A DNA stretch of 64,000 bases from Chloroflexota bacterium (GCA_018606645.1 JAGVRI010000006.1:62001-126000); one strand, 5' to 3'; counted from the stretch's first letter, positions 17,837 through 26,423 are shown. The notes: generated from the sequence alone by a model not told the origin. Program-made: numbers and translations.

Positions 17837-18988
17837 TTAGTGAGCCTGATAGACTCCAAATTCCTGCCATGCTTCCCACATGGCGATCACATTCTCCGGT
17901 GGGGCATCGGCCTGAATGTCATGCACGGCCGCAAACACAAACCCTCCGCCGGGAGCCAGCGCCTCAATATTCCGTCGCACGTCGTCCCGGACCTGCTCCG
18001 GCGTACCATGGACCAAGACGCCTTGCGTATCGACACCCCCTCCCCAGAAGACCAAGGACTGACCAAATTCCTGCTTCAGCTCTTTCAACACCATGCCTGC
18101 GGCGCTGATCTGCACCGGATTCAGGATATCGATCCCGGCTTCGATAAAGTCTGGGATCAAGCGGCGCACTGCCCCGCAAGAGTGGAAAAAGACGCGCACC
18201 GGGGCCTGGGCTTTGATAAAGGAAAAGAGCCGCTGGTGCCGCGGCTTGATCCATCGCCGATAGGTCTGCGGTGACAGCAAGGGCCCCTGCTGCCCGGCCA
18301 GATCGTCGGCCTCGATGACTACATCCACCAGGTCGCCCACCTCACGCAGAGCTCGCTCCCAATAGGCGCACTTCCACTCCACCAACCGATCCAGCATCCC
18401 CGCTACGGCAGAAGGGTTCAACGCCAGATCGGTATAGAACCCTTCATATCCCCGCAGCCAGGCATACACCTCGACAATACCGGCACACGGACCGGCCAAT
18501 ACGGCTGCTTTGCCCTGAGCTGCGATCGCTTCCGCCTGGGCGCGAAGGGGAGCGAACCGGTGTTCATCCACCGGATCGGGGAAGGGAAACGAGCTGAATT
18601 CATCCCACGCCTTATCCGCCAGAGGATGGATGTACATATCGTAATACAGACCACCGTCCTTAGGCTTGCGCCAACCAATACCCCATTCATCGGTGTAGGC
18701 TTTGTACGCCCCTTCGTCTCGAAAGATGTACTGGAAGCCGGACGGTAGTCCAGGCAGAATCAATCGAAAGTCGGTCTGTAGCCGATCAGCCACATCCTCA
18801 TCGACACAGGCCAATTGCTCGGCCATGGCCAGGACGCGCGCCTCGACCGGAGGCAGCCCCAATGCCTGCCGGAGTTTGCGGTAGGCGATGAGGTGGAGGG
18901 TAGTCAGGCCGGTCCCGCCGAGATCGAACGGCACTCGATCCGGTTCTTGATGGGATAACGCCAGCCGCACGCGCTCTCGTGAATCCAT
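17837..18988 (-). CDS. Uroporphyrinogen decarboxylase-fold protein (UroD/MtaA family)
   Basis: A 383-residue protein of the UroD-like family, opening with the typical SRERVRLALSHQEPDRVPFD stretch and containing LAGQQGPLLSPQTYR, FFHSCGAVRRLIPDFIE and LNPVQISA. This branch is separate from haem-pathway HemE and includes corrinoid methyltransferases MtaA/CmuA. Copies in sugar operons have no established role. It lies between the ABC ATPase and the epimerase, 20 bases from the former, so it is co-transcribed. Function unassigned. Confidence 0.6.
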   Translation of the reverse strand: MDSRERVRLALSHQEPDRVPFDLGGTGLTTLHLIAYRKLRQALGLPPVEARVLAMAEQLACVDEDVADRLQTDFRLILPGLPSGFQYIFRDEGAYKAYTDEWGIGWRKPKDGGLYYDMYIHPLADKAWDEFSSFPFPDPVDEHRFAPLRAQAEAIAAQGKAAVLAGPCAGIVEVYAWLRGYEGFYTDLALNPSAVAGMLDRLVEWKCAYWERALREVGDLVDVVIEADDLAGQQGPLLSPQTYRRWIKPRHQRLFSFIKAQAPVRVFFHSCGAVRRLIPDFIEAGIDILNPVQISAAGMVLKELKQEFGQSLVFWGGGVDTQGVLVHGTPEQVRDDVRRNIEALAPGGGFVFAAVHDIQADAPPENVIAMWEAWQEFGVYQAH

Positions 18989-19008
18989 ATCCGCCCTAAT
19001 GCCCCAGA

Positions 19009-19776
19009 TTAGCGCTCGCGCTCGCCGGTGATCAGGCTGGCAATGTCCTTTTCTGTCACTTCTTCTTTCGGATAACTGCCAACCAGTTCGCCATGACGGA
19101 GGATGACAAACCGGTCAGCGACCTGATACACGTGTCCCACATTGTGGGTAATAAAGATCACCGAAAGACCTCGTTCCTTGGCCGCGAGGGTATAGGTCAG
19201 CACCTTGTGCGTCTCGCCGACCGACAACGCCGAGGTGGGTTCGTCCAGGATCAAGAGCTTGGCACCAAAATACTGGGCACGGCCGATAGCGATCGACTGC
19301 CGTTCGCCGCCGGAGAGCTTGCCCACTTTTTCTCGCGGCGAACGGATATGGATGCCAATATTCCGCAAAGCATCTCGTGATTCCTTATCCATTTGATGCA
19401 GATCCAGCCAATGGATCGGCCCCAAGTGGCGCGTCAGTTCGCGGCCCAGGAAAAAGTTGCGAGTGATACTCATATGGGGAACCAAAGCCAGGTCTTGATA
19501 GCAGGTTTCAATACCCAGCGCCCGTGCGATCCGGGGAGAGGTGATATTGACCAGCTTGCCCTCGAAATAAATCTTGCCACTGGTCGGCGGATAAACCCCG
19601 GTCAGCACCTTGATCAGCGTGGACTTGCCCGCTCCATTATCGCCCAGGAGCCCCACAATTTCCTGGCGGTTCACTGTAAAATCTACTTGATTCAGGGCCG
19701 TAATGGTCCCAAAGCGCTTGACGATCTTTTCCATATGGACGACCGGCGTATCGGTCCCGTTGCCGCTCATGCTCAC
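19009..19776 (-). CDS. Sugar ABC transporter ATPase (single-domain, CUT2 type)
   Basis: A 255-residue ABC ATPase: Walker A GDNGAGKST, signature LSGGERQ, Walker B LLILDEPTSAL and switch His in FITHNVGH. It has one ABC domain, unlike the double RbsA type, and resembles FrcA. It would energise import with the two RbsC-type permeases and the duplicated binding protein upstream. GTG at 19776 and ATG at 19770 are both served by GGGGAGAT. Confidence 0.85.
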   Translation of the reverse strand: MSMSGNGTDTPVVHMEKIVKRFGTITALNQVDFTVNRQEIVGLLGDNGAGKSTLIKVLTGVYPPTSGKIYFEGKLVNITSPRIARALGIETCYQDLALVPHMSITRNFFLGRELTRHLGPIHWLDLHQMDKESRDALRNIGIHIRSPREKVGKLSGGERQSIAIGRAQYFGAKLLILDEPTSALSVGETHKVLTYTLAAKERGLSVIFITHNVGHVYQVADRFVILRHGELVGSYPKEEVTEKDIASLITGERER

Positions 19777-19791
19777 GATCTCCCCTATTGC

Positions 19792-20793
19792 TCAGGCTCG
19801 GCTGCGGATCCAATTATTCAGAATCGCCGCGCCGACGATGGTCACCCCGACGACAGCCTCAAAGTTGTCGGCCGGAATAAACGGTAGGTTGAGCAAGATG
19901 ATGCCGGTGCGCAACATGCTGATCAACATGACCCCGATCAAAGCCCCGACAATGCTGCCTTCACCCCCCGTCAACAATGCCCCTCCTACCACGGCTGAGG
20001 CAATCGCTTTCAGTTCCTCCCCGGCTCCCGTCGCAATCTTGGCTGTCTTGTATTGGCTGAACAACAGCACTCCAGCAAAACCAGATAACACTCCCGAGAT
20101 GATAAAGCAGATCACCTTGGTTCGGTTGACATTGACTCCCTGCGCCTTGGCCGCACCCGGGTTCCCGCCAATGGCGAATACATGGTTGCCAAATCGGGTA
20201 CGGGTCAGGATATATTGGAACAAGAAAACCACCCCAAGCAACCACAACAGAGCGGTCCGAAAATTCGCATCCTTGATCAGATCGGCGATAAAGTCCATGC
20301 GCCCATTGAACACATCATAGATCGGGATCTGCTGCACAGTCTGCAGCATGATCCCCCCTGAATAGACCCACAGCGCCCCTCGATAAATGAATTGCGTCCC
20401 CAAGGTCACAATGAAAGAAGGGATCCCGGTCCAAACCAACAAAAGGCCATTAAAAGCTCCCAGCAAGCCCGGTATGATCAAGGCCATGAGCAGTGCCACA
20501 AGCGGAGGACTGCCGTTCATGGTCAGTCCGCCGTACAGGAAGGCCCCCACGGCCATTAGCGCTCCCGCCGACAGGTCAAACTCGCCGGCGATCATCAGCA
20601 GGGTAATACCAACAGTGATCATCCCCGTGAGAGTAGCCGCGTTGACAATCCCCGACACAGAGCGCATGGTCAGGAAATTGGGAACGAATGACAGGAGAAA
20701 AAAGATCAGAAGAAAGGTGATCAAAGGTCCGGCAACGGGCGATTCCAGCCAACTTCTCAGGCGAGGCTTTGGCGCGGCTACTCTTCGGGTCAC
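19792..20793 (-). CDS. Sugar ABC transporter permease (RbsC type) 1
   Basis: A 333-residue membrane protein with about ten hydrophobic segments, and the RbsC-family stretches MIAGEFDLSAGALMA, GTQFIYRGALW and GNHVFAIGGNPGAAKAQG. The GTG at 20793 is preferred because GAGGGAG lies just upstream; the ATG at 20811 has no recognisable site. That choice makes it the same length as the other permease. A strong hairpin lies between it and the binding-protein gene upstream. Confidence 0.83.
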   Translation of the reverse strand: MTRRVAAPKPRLRSWLESPVAGPLITFLLIFFLLSFVPNFLTMRSVSGIVNAATLTGMITVGITLLMIAGEFDLSAGALMAVGAFLYGGLTMNGSPPLVALLMALIIPGLLGAFNGLLLVWTGIPSFIVTLGTQFIYRGALWVYSGGIMLQTVQQIPIYDVFNGRMDFIADLIKDANFRTALLWLLGVVFLFQYILTRTRFGNHVFAIGGNPGAAKAQGVNVNRTKVICFIISGVLSGFAGVLLFSQYKTAKIATGAGEELKAIASAVVGGALLTGGEGSIVGALIGVMLISMLRTGIILLNLPFIPADNFEAVVGVTIVGAAILNNWIRSRA

Positions 20794-20835
20794 GATCTCA
20801 CTCCCTCTCATTCGGTCACGTTTTGGCCAGAGAAA

Positions 20836-20868
20836 GGGGTAGGGACGGATCTAAACCGTCCCTACCCC
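20836..20868. promoter_or_regulatory. Perfect 13-bp hairpin between binding-protein and permease genes
   Basis: Left arm GGGGTAGGGACGG (20836-20848), 7-base loop, right arm CCGTCCCTACCCC (20856-20868). It begins 14 bases past the stop of the binding-protein gene and has no U tract. Such hairpins often protect or attenuate mRNA so that binding protein exceeds permease; it may also belong to a dispersed repeat family. Confidence 0.75.
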
Positions 20869-20881
20869 GAAACTACCACCT

Positions 20882-22870
20882 TTACCGATAGGTGCCGGCC
20901 AACGCCTCGACCACCGCTACGTTGTCCTTGGTGACAAAGCCAGGACCGGTCGGCGTCACGGGCAAGGCCGGGCTGATGCCATAGCGAACCTTGAGCATGA
21001 GGGTCATGACCGCGCCATAGCCCTGCAGGAAGGGCTGCTGATCAATGCCAAACATCGTCGTCCCATCCTTGATCTTGGCAATGATCTCCGGGCTCAGGTC
21101 AAACGTCCCATGCTTGATGTCGCCCGGCTTTAGCCCCGCCGCATCCATGAAGGCATAGAAGGGGTTGGCTCCGTTCGGACCCAGGGTCATAAAGATGTCG
21201 GTGTCGGGATTCGCGGTGTAATAGTCCGAGATGATCGTCTGAGAGGCTGCCGGGTCGTCACTGATAGCCAACACCTCGGCCGGGATGCCTTTCTCCTTCA
21301 GGGCATCGACAAAGCCCTTGCATCGCTTGTCCAGCCCGGTGTGCCCTACCTGCTGGTTGATGCACACCCCCTTCTTGCCACCTTCCGCCGCCAGCCGGAG
21401 ACCGCCCAGATATCCACCGGCGTACTCGTCCTGGCCCAGGTAGGTCAGATAGGGGATCTTGTCTTCGATCGGGCCGGCGCCGGCGTTGTAGGCGATCACC
21501 GGGATGCCGGCATCAATCGCCCGCTGGATCGGTGCACGGAACAGGTCCGGGTCGGTCACGGTCAGCGCCAGGCCATCAGGCTTGGCTGCCACTGCCTGGT
21601 CGATCAACTGCGCTACCCGCTCCAGGTCGAACTTGTCCGGCCCCAGCAGCGTGTAGTTGACATTCATTTCCTTCGCTGCCTGCTTGATGCCGTTCTCGAC
21701 CACGCACCAGAACGAGTCCCAGGCGCACATGGCGTGCTGGACCAGATAGATGTTGACCGGCCGGTTCGGATCTACCACGAAATCCACGTTCTCCTTGGTG
21801 ACAAAGCCAGGACCGGTCCCGGTCACCGGAAGCGCCGGCAGGATGCCATAGCGGCCGACCATGGTCAGCATCATCACCCCGCCATAGCCCTGCAGGAAGG
21901 GCTGCTGATCAATGCCAAACATCGTCGTCCCATCCTTGATCTTGGCAATGATCTCCGGGCTCAGGTCAAACGTCCCATGCTTGATGTCGCCCGGCTTTAG
22001 CCCCGCCGCATCCATGAAGGCGTAGAAGGGGTTGGCTCCGTTCGGACCCAAGGTCAGGAAGATGTCGGTGTCGGGATTCGCGGTGTAATAGTCCGAGATA
22101 ACGGTCTGGGAAGAGGCTGGGTCATCGCTGATGGCCAACACCTCGGCCGGGATGCCTTTCTCCTTCAAGGCATCGACAAAGCCCTTGCATCGCTTGTCCA
22201 GCCCGGTGTGCCCTACCTGCTGGTTGATGCACACACCCTTCTTGCCACCTTCCGCCGCCAGCCGGAGACCGCCCTGATACCCACCCTGGTATTCATCCTG
22301 GCCCAGGTAGGTCAGATAGGGGATCTTGTCTTCGATCGGGCCGGCGCCGGCGTTGTAAGCAACCACCGGGATGCCGGCGTCAAGGGCCCGCTGGATCGGC
22401 TCGCGGAACAGGTCCGGATCGGTCACCGTCACCATCAAACCATCGGGCTTGGCTGCGACTGCCTGGTCGATCAACTGCGCCACCCGCTCCAGGTCGAACT
22501 TGTCCGGCCCGAGAATGGTGACATTGACGTTCATGTCGTCAGCCGCCCGGCGGATGCCCTCCTCGACCGTGCACCAGAACGAGTCCCAGGCGCACATGGC
22601 GTGCTGGACCGCATAGAGGTTGAGCACCCGGTTCGGATCGGCGCCTGGCTTGGTCTCCACCGGCACTTCAACGACCTTGGTGACCTCGACCGGCACCTCT
22701 TTCACCACTTCCTTGGTGACCTCGACCGGCACCGTCTCTTTGACCACGACTTCTTTGGTCACCTCGACCGGCACCGTCTCTTTGACCACCTGTGGCGTCG
22801 GCTGGCAGGCGCTCGCCAACAGGGTCACGACCACAAGCAACGCCATCAACATGGAAACTTTTCTGGACAT
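20882..22870 (-). CDS. Sugar ABC transporter substrate-binding lipoprotein with two tandem binding domains
   Basis: A 662-residue lipoprotein: signal peptide with lipobox ASAC (Cys22), then a Val/Glu/Thr/Lys repeat linker (about 28-75), then two nearly identical RbsB-type (type 1 periplasmic) domains at 78-366 and 367-655. Each copy holds the full fold, with CAWDSFWC, DPDLFR, NAGAGPIEDKIPYL, GPNGANPFYAF and FGIDQQPFLQGYG. Family members are usually about 330-380 residues with one domain. Neighbouring permeases and ATPase make it the binding component of the importer. The ligand is probably an inositol or related sugar, from context only. Start: ATG behind GGGAGGAG. Confidence 0.88.
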   Translation of the reverse strand: MSRKVSMLMALLVVVTLLASACQPTPQVVKETVPVEVTKEVVVKETVPVEVTKEVVKEVPVEVTKVVEVPVETKPGADPNRVLNLYAVQHAMCAWDSFWCTVEEGIRRAADDMNVNVTILGPDKFDLERVAQLIDQAVAAKPDGLMVTVTDPDLFREPIQRALDAGIPVVAYNAGAGPIEDKIPYLTYLGQDEYQGGYQGGLRLAAEGGKKGVCINQQVGHTGLDKRCKGFVDALKEKGIPAEVLAISDDPASSQTVISDYYTANPDTDIFLTLGPNGANPFYAFMDAAGLKPGDIKHGTFDLSPEIIAKIKDGTTMFGIDQQPFLQGYGGVMMLTMVGRYGILPALPVTGTGPGFVTKENVDFVVDPNRPVNIYLVQHAMCAWDSFWCVVENGIKQAAKEMNVNYTLLGPDKFDLERVAQLIDQAVAAKPDGLALTVTDPDLFRAPIQRAIDAGIPVIAYNAGAGPIEDKIPYLTYLGQDEYAGGYLGGLRLAAEGGKKGVCINQQVGHTGLDKRCKGFVDALKEKGIPAEVLAISDDPAASQTIISDYYTANPDTDIFMTLGPNGANPFYAFMDAAGLKPGDIKHGTFDLSPEIIAKIKDGTTMFGIDQQPFLQGYGAVMTLMLKVRYGISPALPVTPTGPGFVTKDNVAVVEALAGTYR
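20906..21772 (-). repeat. Internal tandem repeat, C-terminal copy (867 bp)
   Basis: Second unit of an 867-bp in-frame tandem duplication within the binding-protein gene. Bases 21013-21154 are identical over 142 bp to 21880-22021 in the other unit. Confidence 0.92.
21773..22639 (-). repeat. Internal tandem repeat, N-terminal copy (867 bp)
   Basis: First unit of the same duplication, directly abutting the other at exactly 289 codons. Differences cluster at the unit starts and ends; the middle is nearly invariant. Confidence 0.92.
22650..22800 (-). repeat. Low-complexity linker repeat in the binding-protein gene
   Basis: Repeats of an ACCTCGACCGGCAC-type unit on the plus strand encode the EVTKEV / KETVPV linker between the lipobox and the first binding domain. 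This kind of linker is common in Chloroflexota solute-binding lipoproteins. Confidence 0.7.
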
Positions 22871-22975
22871 TTTCTCTCCTCCCTCTCAATCTATTTTGCA
22901 AATCTTGCCAACGATCTCAACCACCGACCCAACCTCCATTGTTCGCGTGCCATCACCTCCTTTCGATCAGGTCAC

Positions 22976-23977
22976 TTACTCTCCCCGGCTCAGGTAGGTG
23001 TTGAGTAAAACGGCCAGGATCAGGAAGATGCCGGCTACCGCCCGGAAGATCTGAACCGACACACCCATCAGCACCAGGCCTGTCTCAAGGGTCGTTAACA
23101 ACAGCATTCCCAGACAGGCTCCCAAAATCGTGCCCACGCCGCCCGTGAGATGAACCCCTCCGATCACGCACGCGGACACTGCGATCAGTTCCCACCCTTC
23201 TCCACGCACTGGGTCCACGCTGGTGCGGTGGGCAAACTGCATCACACTCGCCAGTCCAACCAGCACCCCTACCAGGATAAACGCTGTCAACTTGACTCGC
23301 TTGACTGGCACACCCTGTTCCAAAGCTGCCCCTGGGTTTCCTCCAGCAGCGAACACCCAGTTGCCGAACCGGGTCCGGTTTAAGACCCATGCCATGAGCA
23401 GTGCGATCAACACGAACCAGATGATCGACACCCGAAAGTTGGTGCCTCCCTCAAAGAGACGGTTCAAAAAGGTAATGGGACCGTTCAAGACATCGAACAG
23501 GAATGGCCGCGATTGGGTATATTTGGCAAAATCGCTGCCGCCGATCGCCCTGGCGATCCCTCGATACGCCAACATTGTTCCCAGGGTGACGATAAAGGAC
23601 GGCAATCCCGAGCCAATGACCACCAGACCATTAATGGCTCCCAGGATGGCCGAGGACAGCACCGCAAGAATCATGGCCAGCAGAGGCGGGACCCCGGCGT
23701 TCATCAGGTCAGCCCATACATAGCTGGCCACGGCAAAGTTGGAACCTACCGAGAGGTCGAACTCCCCGGCAATCATCAACATCGCCACCCCGATGACAAT
23801 GATGCCCATGATACTGCCAAAGGTCACAATGTCAGCCAGGGCCAGCGAAGACAAAAAATTGCCAGCCGCGACCGCGAAAAAGGTAAACACCACTATCAAA
23901 CTGGTCAGAGCCACCGCTTCCGGGGTCTCGGCCAGCTTGACTCGAAACCGGGTCCACCTCATCGCCAGAGAGTGCAC
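22976..23977 (-). CDS. Sugar ABC transporter permease (RbsC type) 2
   Basis: A 333-residue multi-spanning permease with MIAGEFDLSVGSNFAVAS, GTMLAYRGIARA and GNWVFAAGGNPGAALEQG. It is a paralogue of the permease at 19792, so a heterodimeric channel is likely. GTG at 23977 is chosen because AAGGAGGAAAG lies about 10 bases upstream; upstream ATGs lack a site, and an ATG five codons downstream (23962) is the alternative. It follows iolM by 64 bases and precedes the binding-protein gene. Confidence 0.82.
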   Translation of the reverse strand: MHSLAMRWTRFRVKLAETPEAVALTSLIVVFTFFAVAAGNFLSSLALADIVTFGSIMGIIVIGVAMLMIAGEFDLSVGSNFAVASYVWADLMNAGVPPLLAMILAVLSSAILGAINGLVVIGSGLPSFIVTLGTMLAYRGIARAIGGSDFAKYTQSRPFLFDVLNGPITFLNRLFEGGTNFRVSIIWFVLIALLMAWVLNRTRFGNWVFAAGGNPGAALEQGVPVKRVKLTAFILVGVLVGLASVMQFAHRTSVDPVRGEGWELIAVSACVIGGVHLTGGVGTILGACLGMLLLTTLETGLVLMGVSVQIFRAVAGIFLILAVLLNTYLSRGE

Positions 23978-24041
23978 GGATGCCTTTCCTCCTTGAGAAA
24001 CCAAGGTCATTGAAAACCGGGCCTCTACCGACAAACAGGGC

Positions 24042-25199
24042 CTAGCTCGGCTTGACCAGGATCTTGCCATCGGTCCGCGAAGTAGACCGGGCAATCGCAT
24101 CCACCGTCTCTTCCAACTTGTAGCGGGCGGTAATGATTGGACTCAGGTCCAGGCGGCCCGAAGCCACAAGGCGGATGACGTTCGGGAACGTTCCATTGCC
24201 CGAATGACCTTGGGCGCCGAATACCTGCGAACCACGCACCTGAAGCGTCTCCAGATACATGGGTACCCGCTGGGCAGCGCGGCCGATCTGCACGATCTTG
24301 GCGTTGACTGCCAGCGCCTTTTCCATCTCCAGCACCGTCAAATGGGGCGCTCCCGCCGCTTCCACATGGAAATCAAATCCCTCACCCTGGCTCAACTCTT
24401 TCATCACCTCGCTGGCTTTGACCTCGCGCGGATCGTACACAAAATCGGCCCCAACCTTCTTCGCCAACTCGCGTCGCTGAGGCGACACCTCAAAGGCCAC
24501 GATCTTGCCGGCTCCCGCCGCTCGCGCCAGGCCAATGGCCGCCAGTCCGATCGGCCCCGCTCCGAAGACGCTGACATACTGCCCTGGCTTGAAACCTCCA
24601 GCCCGAGCGAACATGCCGTTGTACGCCACACAGGTCGGCTCGGTCAAGGCCCCGACCTCGTACCCTTTCTCCTCGCTGCCAAACCGTTCGGCGATGGCAT
24701 CGATCTTCCAGCAGAACTTGCTGTCCACAGCGATATAGTTGGCGAATGCACCCGGGATGGTGAACCCGATCTCTTCCAGATACTCGCAGTGATTCGGAAA
24801 TCCATTCCGGCAAGGAGTACAGCGGCCACACCATTGCATCTCCTCCACGGTGACCATGTCGCCAACTTGAAGGTTCTTTACCTCCTTGCCCACCTCGATC
24901 ACTTTGCCCGAGAACTCGTGTCCCAGAACTGTGGGGAACTTGGTCAGGCCGGGATACAGGATATAATGGTCGGCATCTGTCTCGTAAAAGTGCATGTCCG
25001 AACCACAAACCCCACAAGCCTTCACCTCGAGCAGGACCTCGTTCGGGCCTGGCCGCGGATCGGGCCATTCGCGCACCTCAAGCTTCGGATAGCGCCAAAC
25101 CGCGCTACCGGTAATCGCCTTGCCGGTCGCTTTCTCCCACTCAGACAGTGCATAGTCTGGACGAGGTTCCCATTTGGCATCTAGCACCAACGCTTTCAT
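24042..25199 (-). CDS. iolM: scyllo-inosose 3-dehydrogenase, IolM-like zinc dehydrogenase
   Basis: A 385-residue zinc medium-chain dehydrogenase. KACGVCGSD, YILYPGLTKFP, GHEFSG, EEMQWCGRCTPCRNGFPNHC and GSQVFGAQGHSGNGTFP match Thermotoga IolM (TM0412), including its unusual N-terminal insertion. IolM oxidises the 2-keto inositol a second time before hydrolysis by IolN. The start codon overlaps the repressor stop as ATGA, behind AGGAGGAA, so translation is probably coupled to the repressor gene. Confidence 0.78.
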   Translation of the reverse strand: MKALVLDAKWEPRPDYALSEWEKATGKAITGSAVWRYPKLEVREWPDPRPGPNEVLLEVKACGVCGSDMHFYETDADHYILYPGLTKFPTVLGHEFSGKVIEVGKEVKNLQVGDMVTVEEMQWCGRCTPCRNGFPNHCEYLEEIGFTIPGAFANYIAVDSKFCWKIDAIAERFGSEEKGYEVGALTEPTCVAYNGMFARAGGFKPGQYVSVFGAGPIGLAAIGLARAAGAGKIVAFEVSPQRRELAKKVGADFVYDPREVKASEVMKELSQGEGFDFHVEAAGAPHLTVLEMEKALAVNAKIVQIGRAAQRVPMYLETLQVRGSQVFGAQGHSGNGTFPNVIRLVASGRLDLSPIITARYKLEETVDAIARSTSRTDGKILVKPS

Positions 25200-26248
25200 G
25201 ACGAAATTCCTCCTGAAAGAATTTTTTTATCTCCTCTCGCCCCCGATGACCCACGGACGATCAGGCGACCTTGGACGATCACATTGGACACCCATCTGGT
25301 CTCTTCGCTGCTTTCGCCAATCAACGCTAGAACCATCTTCACCGCCTGCCATCCCATCTGAGAAATAGGTTGAGCAATGGTCGTCAGGGGCGGGTTTACA
25401 TACGAGGCAAACGGAATGTCATCAAAGCCGACGATCGACAGTTCCTCGGGGATCGACAGCCCAGACACTCGGGCCGCCCGCAGCAACCCGATGGCCGTCA
25501 TGTCGTTGTAGCAAAAAACACCGGTGGGAGGGTGTTTCAAATCCATCAACCTCGAGAAAGCTATCTCTCCACCCTCCACCCGTCCTGTCCCAGGCACTAC
25601 CAACTCCGGCTGAAACTCAATTCCAACTTCGGTGAGAGCCTGACAGTAGCCCTTCATCCGCTCCAGATCGTCACTGTGATTGGCCGGCCCGGTGACATAC
25701 GCAACACAATCGTGCCCCAGGTCGAGTAGATGGCGGGTTGCCAGATAGCCTCCATGTCGGTTGTCGACTGTGATCGAAAAGGTATAGGGACCTTGCTCTT
25801 CACGATGGCTGTTGATCAGAACGACCGGCACTCCGAGCCGGTCGAGATACTGCTGGTATAGCGCACCCACCCGCGAAGAGGTGACGATCACACCATCCAC
25901 CCGCTTGGAATGGAGCATCTCCACCGCCGCAATCTCTCGCTCCGATTCGGCGCTGGAGCTAGCCAGGACCACCGAATACCCATACTCGTGAGCCGTGTCT
26001 TCGATAGCTTGCACAATCTCAGCAATGAACGGATCGGTAAGACGGGTCACGACGACCCCCAGCGTCAGCGTCCGGCCCATCACCAGACTGCGAGCCTGGG
26101 CATCAGGAGAATAGCCCATCTCGCGGGCCAGAGACTGGATACGCGACTTGGTCTCTGCATTGACCAGCGGGCTACCGCTCAGCGCCCGTGACACGGTCGA
26201 GTGAGAAACTCCTGCCACCTTGGCTATGTCTTTGATCGAAACCCGCAT
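25196..26248 (-). CDS. LacI-family repressor of the inositol/sugar-acid operon
   Basis: A 350-residue regulator. The helix-turn-helix (VSIKDIAKVAGVSHSTVSRA) is at the N terminus, the hinge region is near 45-60, and a periplasmic-binding-protein-like ligand domain follows. The start at 26248 puts MRVSIKDIA at the N terminus, as normal for the family; longer readings run into the operator region. Two identical palindromes upstream fit its expected operators, implying autoregulation of the whole operon. The inducer is probably an inositol or pathway intermediate, by context. Confidence 0.85.
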   Translation of the reverse strand: MRVSIKDIAKVAGVSHSTVSRALSGSPLVNAETKSRIQSLAREMGYSPDAQARSLVMGRTLTLGVVVTRLTDPFIAEIVQAIEDTAHEYGYSVVLASSSAESEREIAAVEMLHSKRVDGVIVTSSRVGALYQQYLDRLGVPVVLINSHREEQGPYTFSITVDNRHGGYLATRHLLDLGHDCVAYVTGPANHSDDLERMKGYCQALTEVGIEFQPELVVPGTGRVEGGEIAFSRLMDLKHPPTGVFCYNDMTAIGLLRAARVSGLSIPEELSIVGFDDIPFASYVNPPLTTIAQPISQMGWQAVKMVLALIGESSEETRWVSNVIVQGRLIVRGSSGARGDKKILSGGISS

Positions 26249-26262
26249 ATTAGCCCGTCTTC

Positions 26263-26276
26263 TGCACACGTGTGCA
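26263..26276. promoter_or_regulatory. LacI-type operator O2
   Basis: Perfect palindrome TGCACACGTGTGCA in the repressor leader, centred 64 bp downstream of an identical copy. The central CG is typical of LacI-family operators. Confidence 0.8.
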
Positions 26277-26326
26277 TTCACATCGTCGAAAAAACCACTC
26301 ACGTAACCCAGGGACCCAACGAGTGC

Positions 26327-26340
26327 TGCACACGTGTGCA
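26327..26340. promoter_or_regulatory. LacI-type operator O1 on the transcription start
   Basis: Perfect palindrome TGCACACGTGTGCA directly abutting the -10 hexamer of the minus-strand promoter, so a bound repressor would cover the start site. Confidence 0.85.
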
Positions 26341-26369
26341 ATTATATCATATTCCGCGCTTCTTGTCAA
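26341..26369 (-). promoter_or_regulatory. Consensus sigma70 promoter of the lacI-iolM operon
   Basis: On the minus strand TTGACA (26369-26364), exactly 17 bases, TATAAT (26346-26341). Both hexamers match the consensus completely. The start site is expected near 26334, inside operator O1. Confidence 0.88.
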
Positions 26370-26423
26370 GCTCCCAAAATCAATAAGAATTCGGACGATC
26401 TCTGCTGTGAGGCCTGCCCCCTT

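Noticed and set aside
19128..19135. ACACGTGT, resembling the core of the LacI operator
   Set aside because: Only 8 of the 14 operator positions match, and it is inside the ATPase coding region at a conserved codon stretch; most likely chance.
22650..22800. Short regular repeats, considered as a CRISPR-like array
   Set aside because: The repeats are in frame, encode the lipoprotein linker, and have no unique spacers of constant length.
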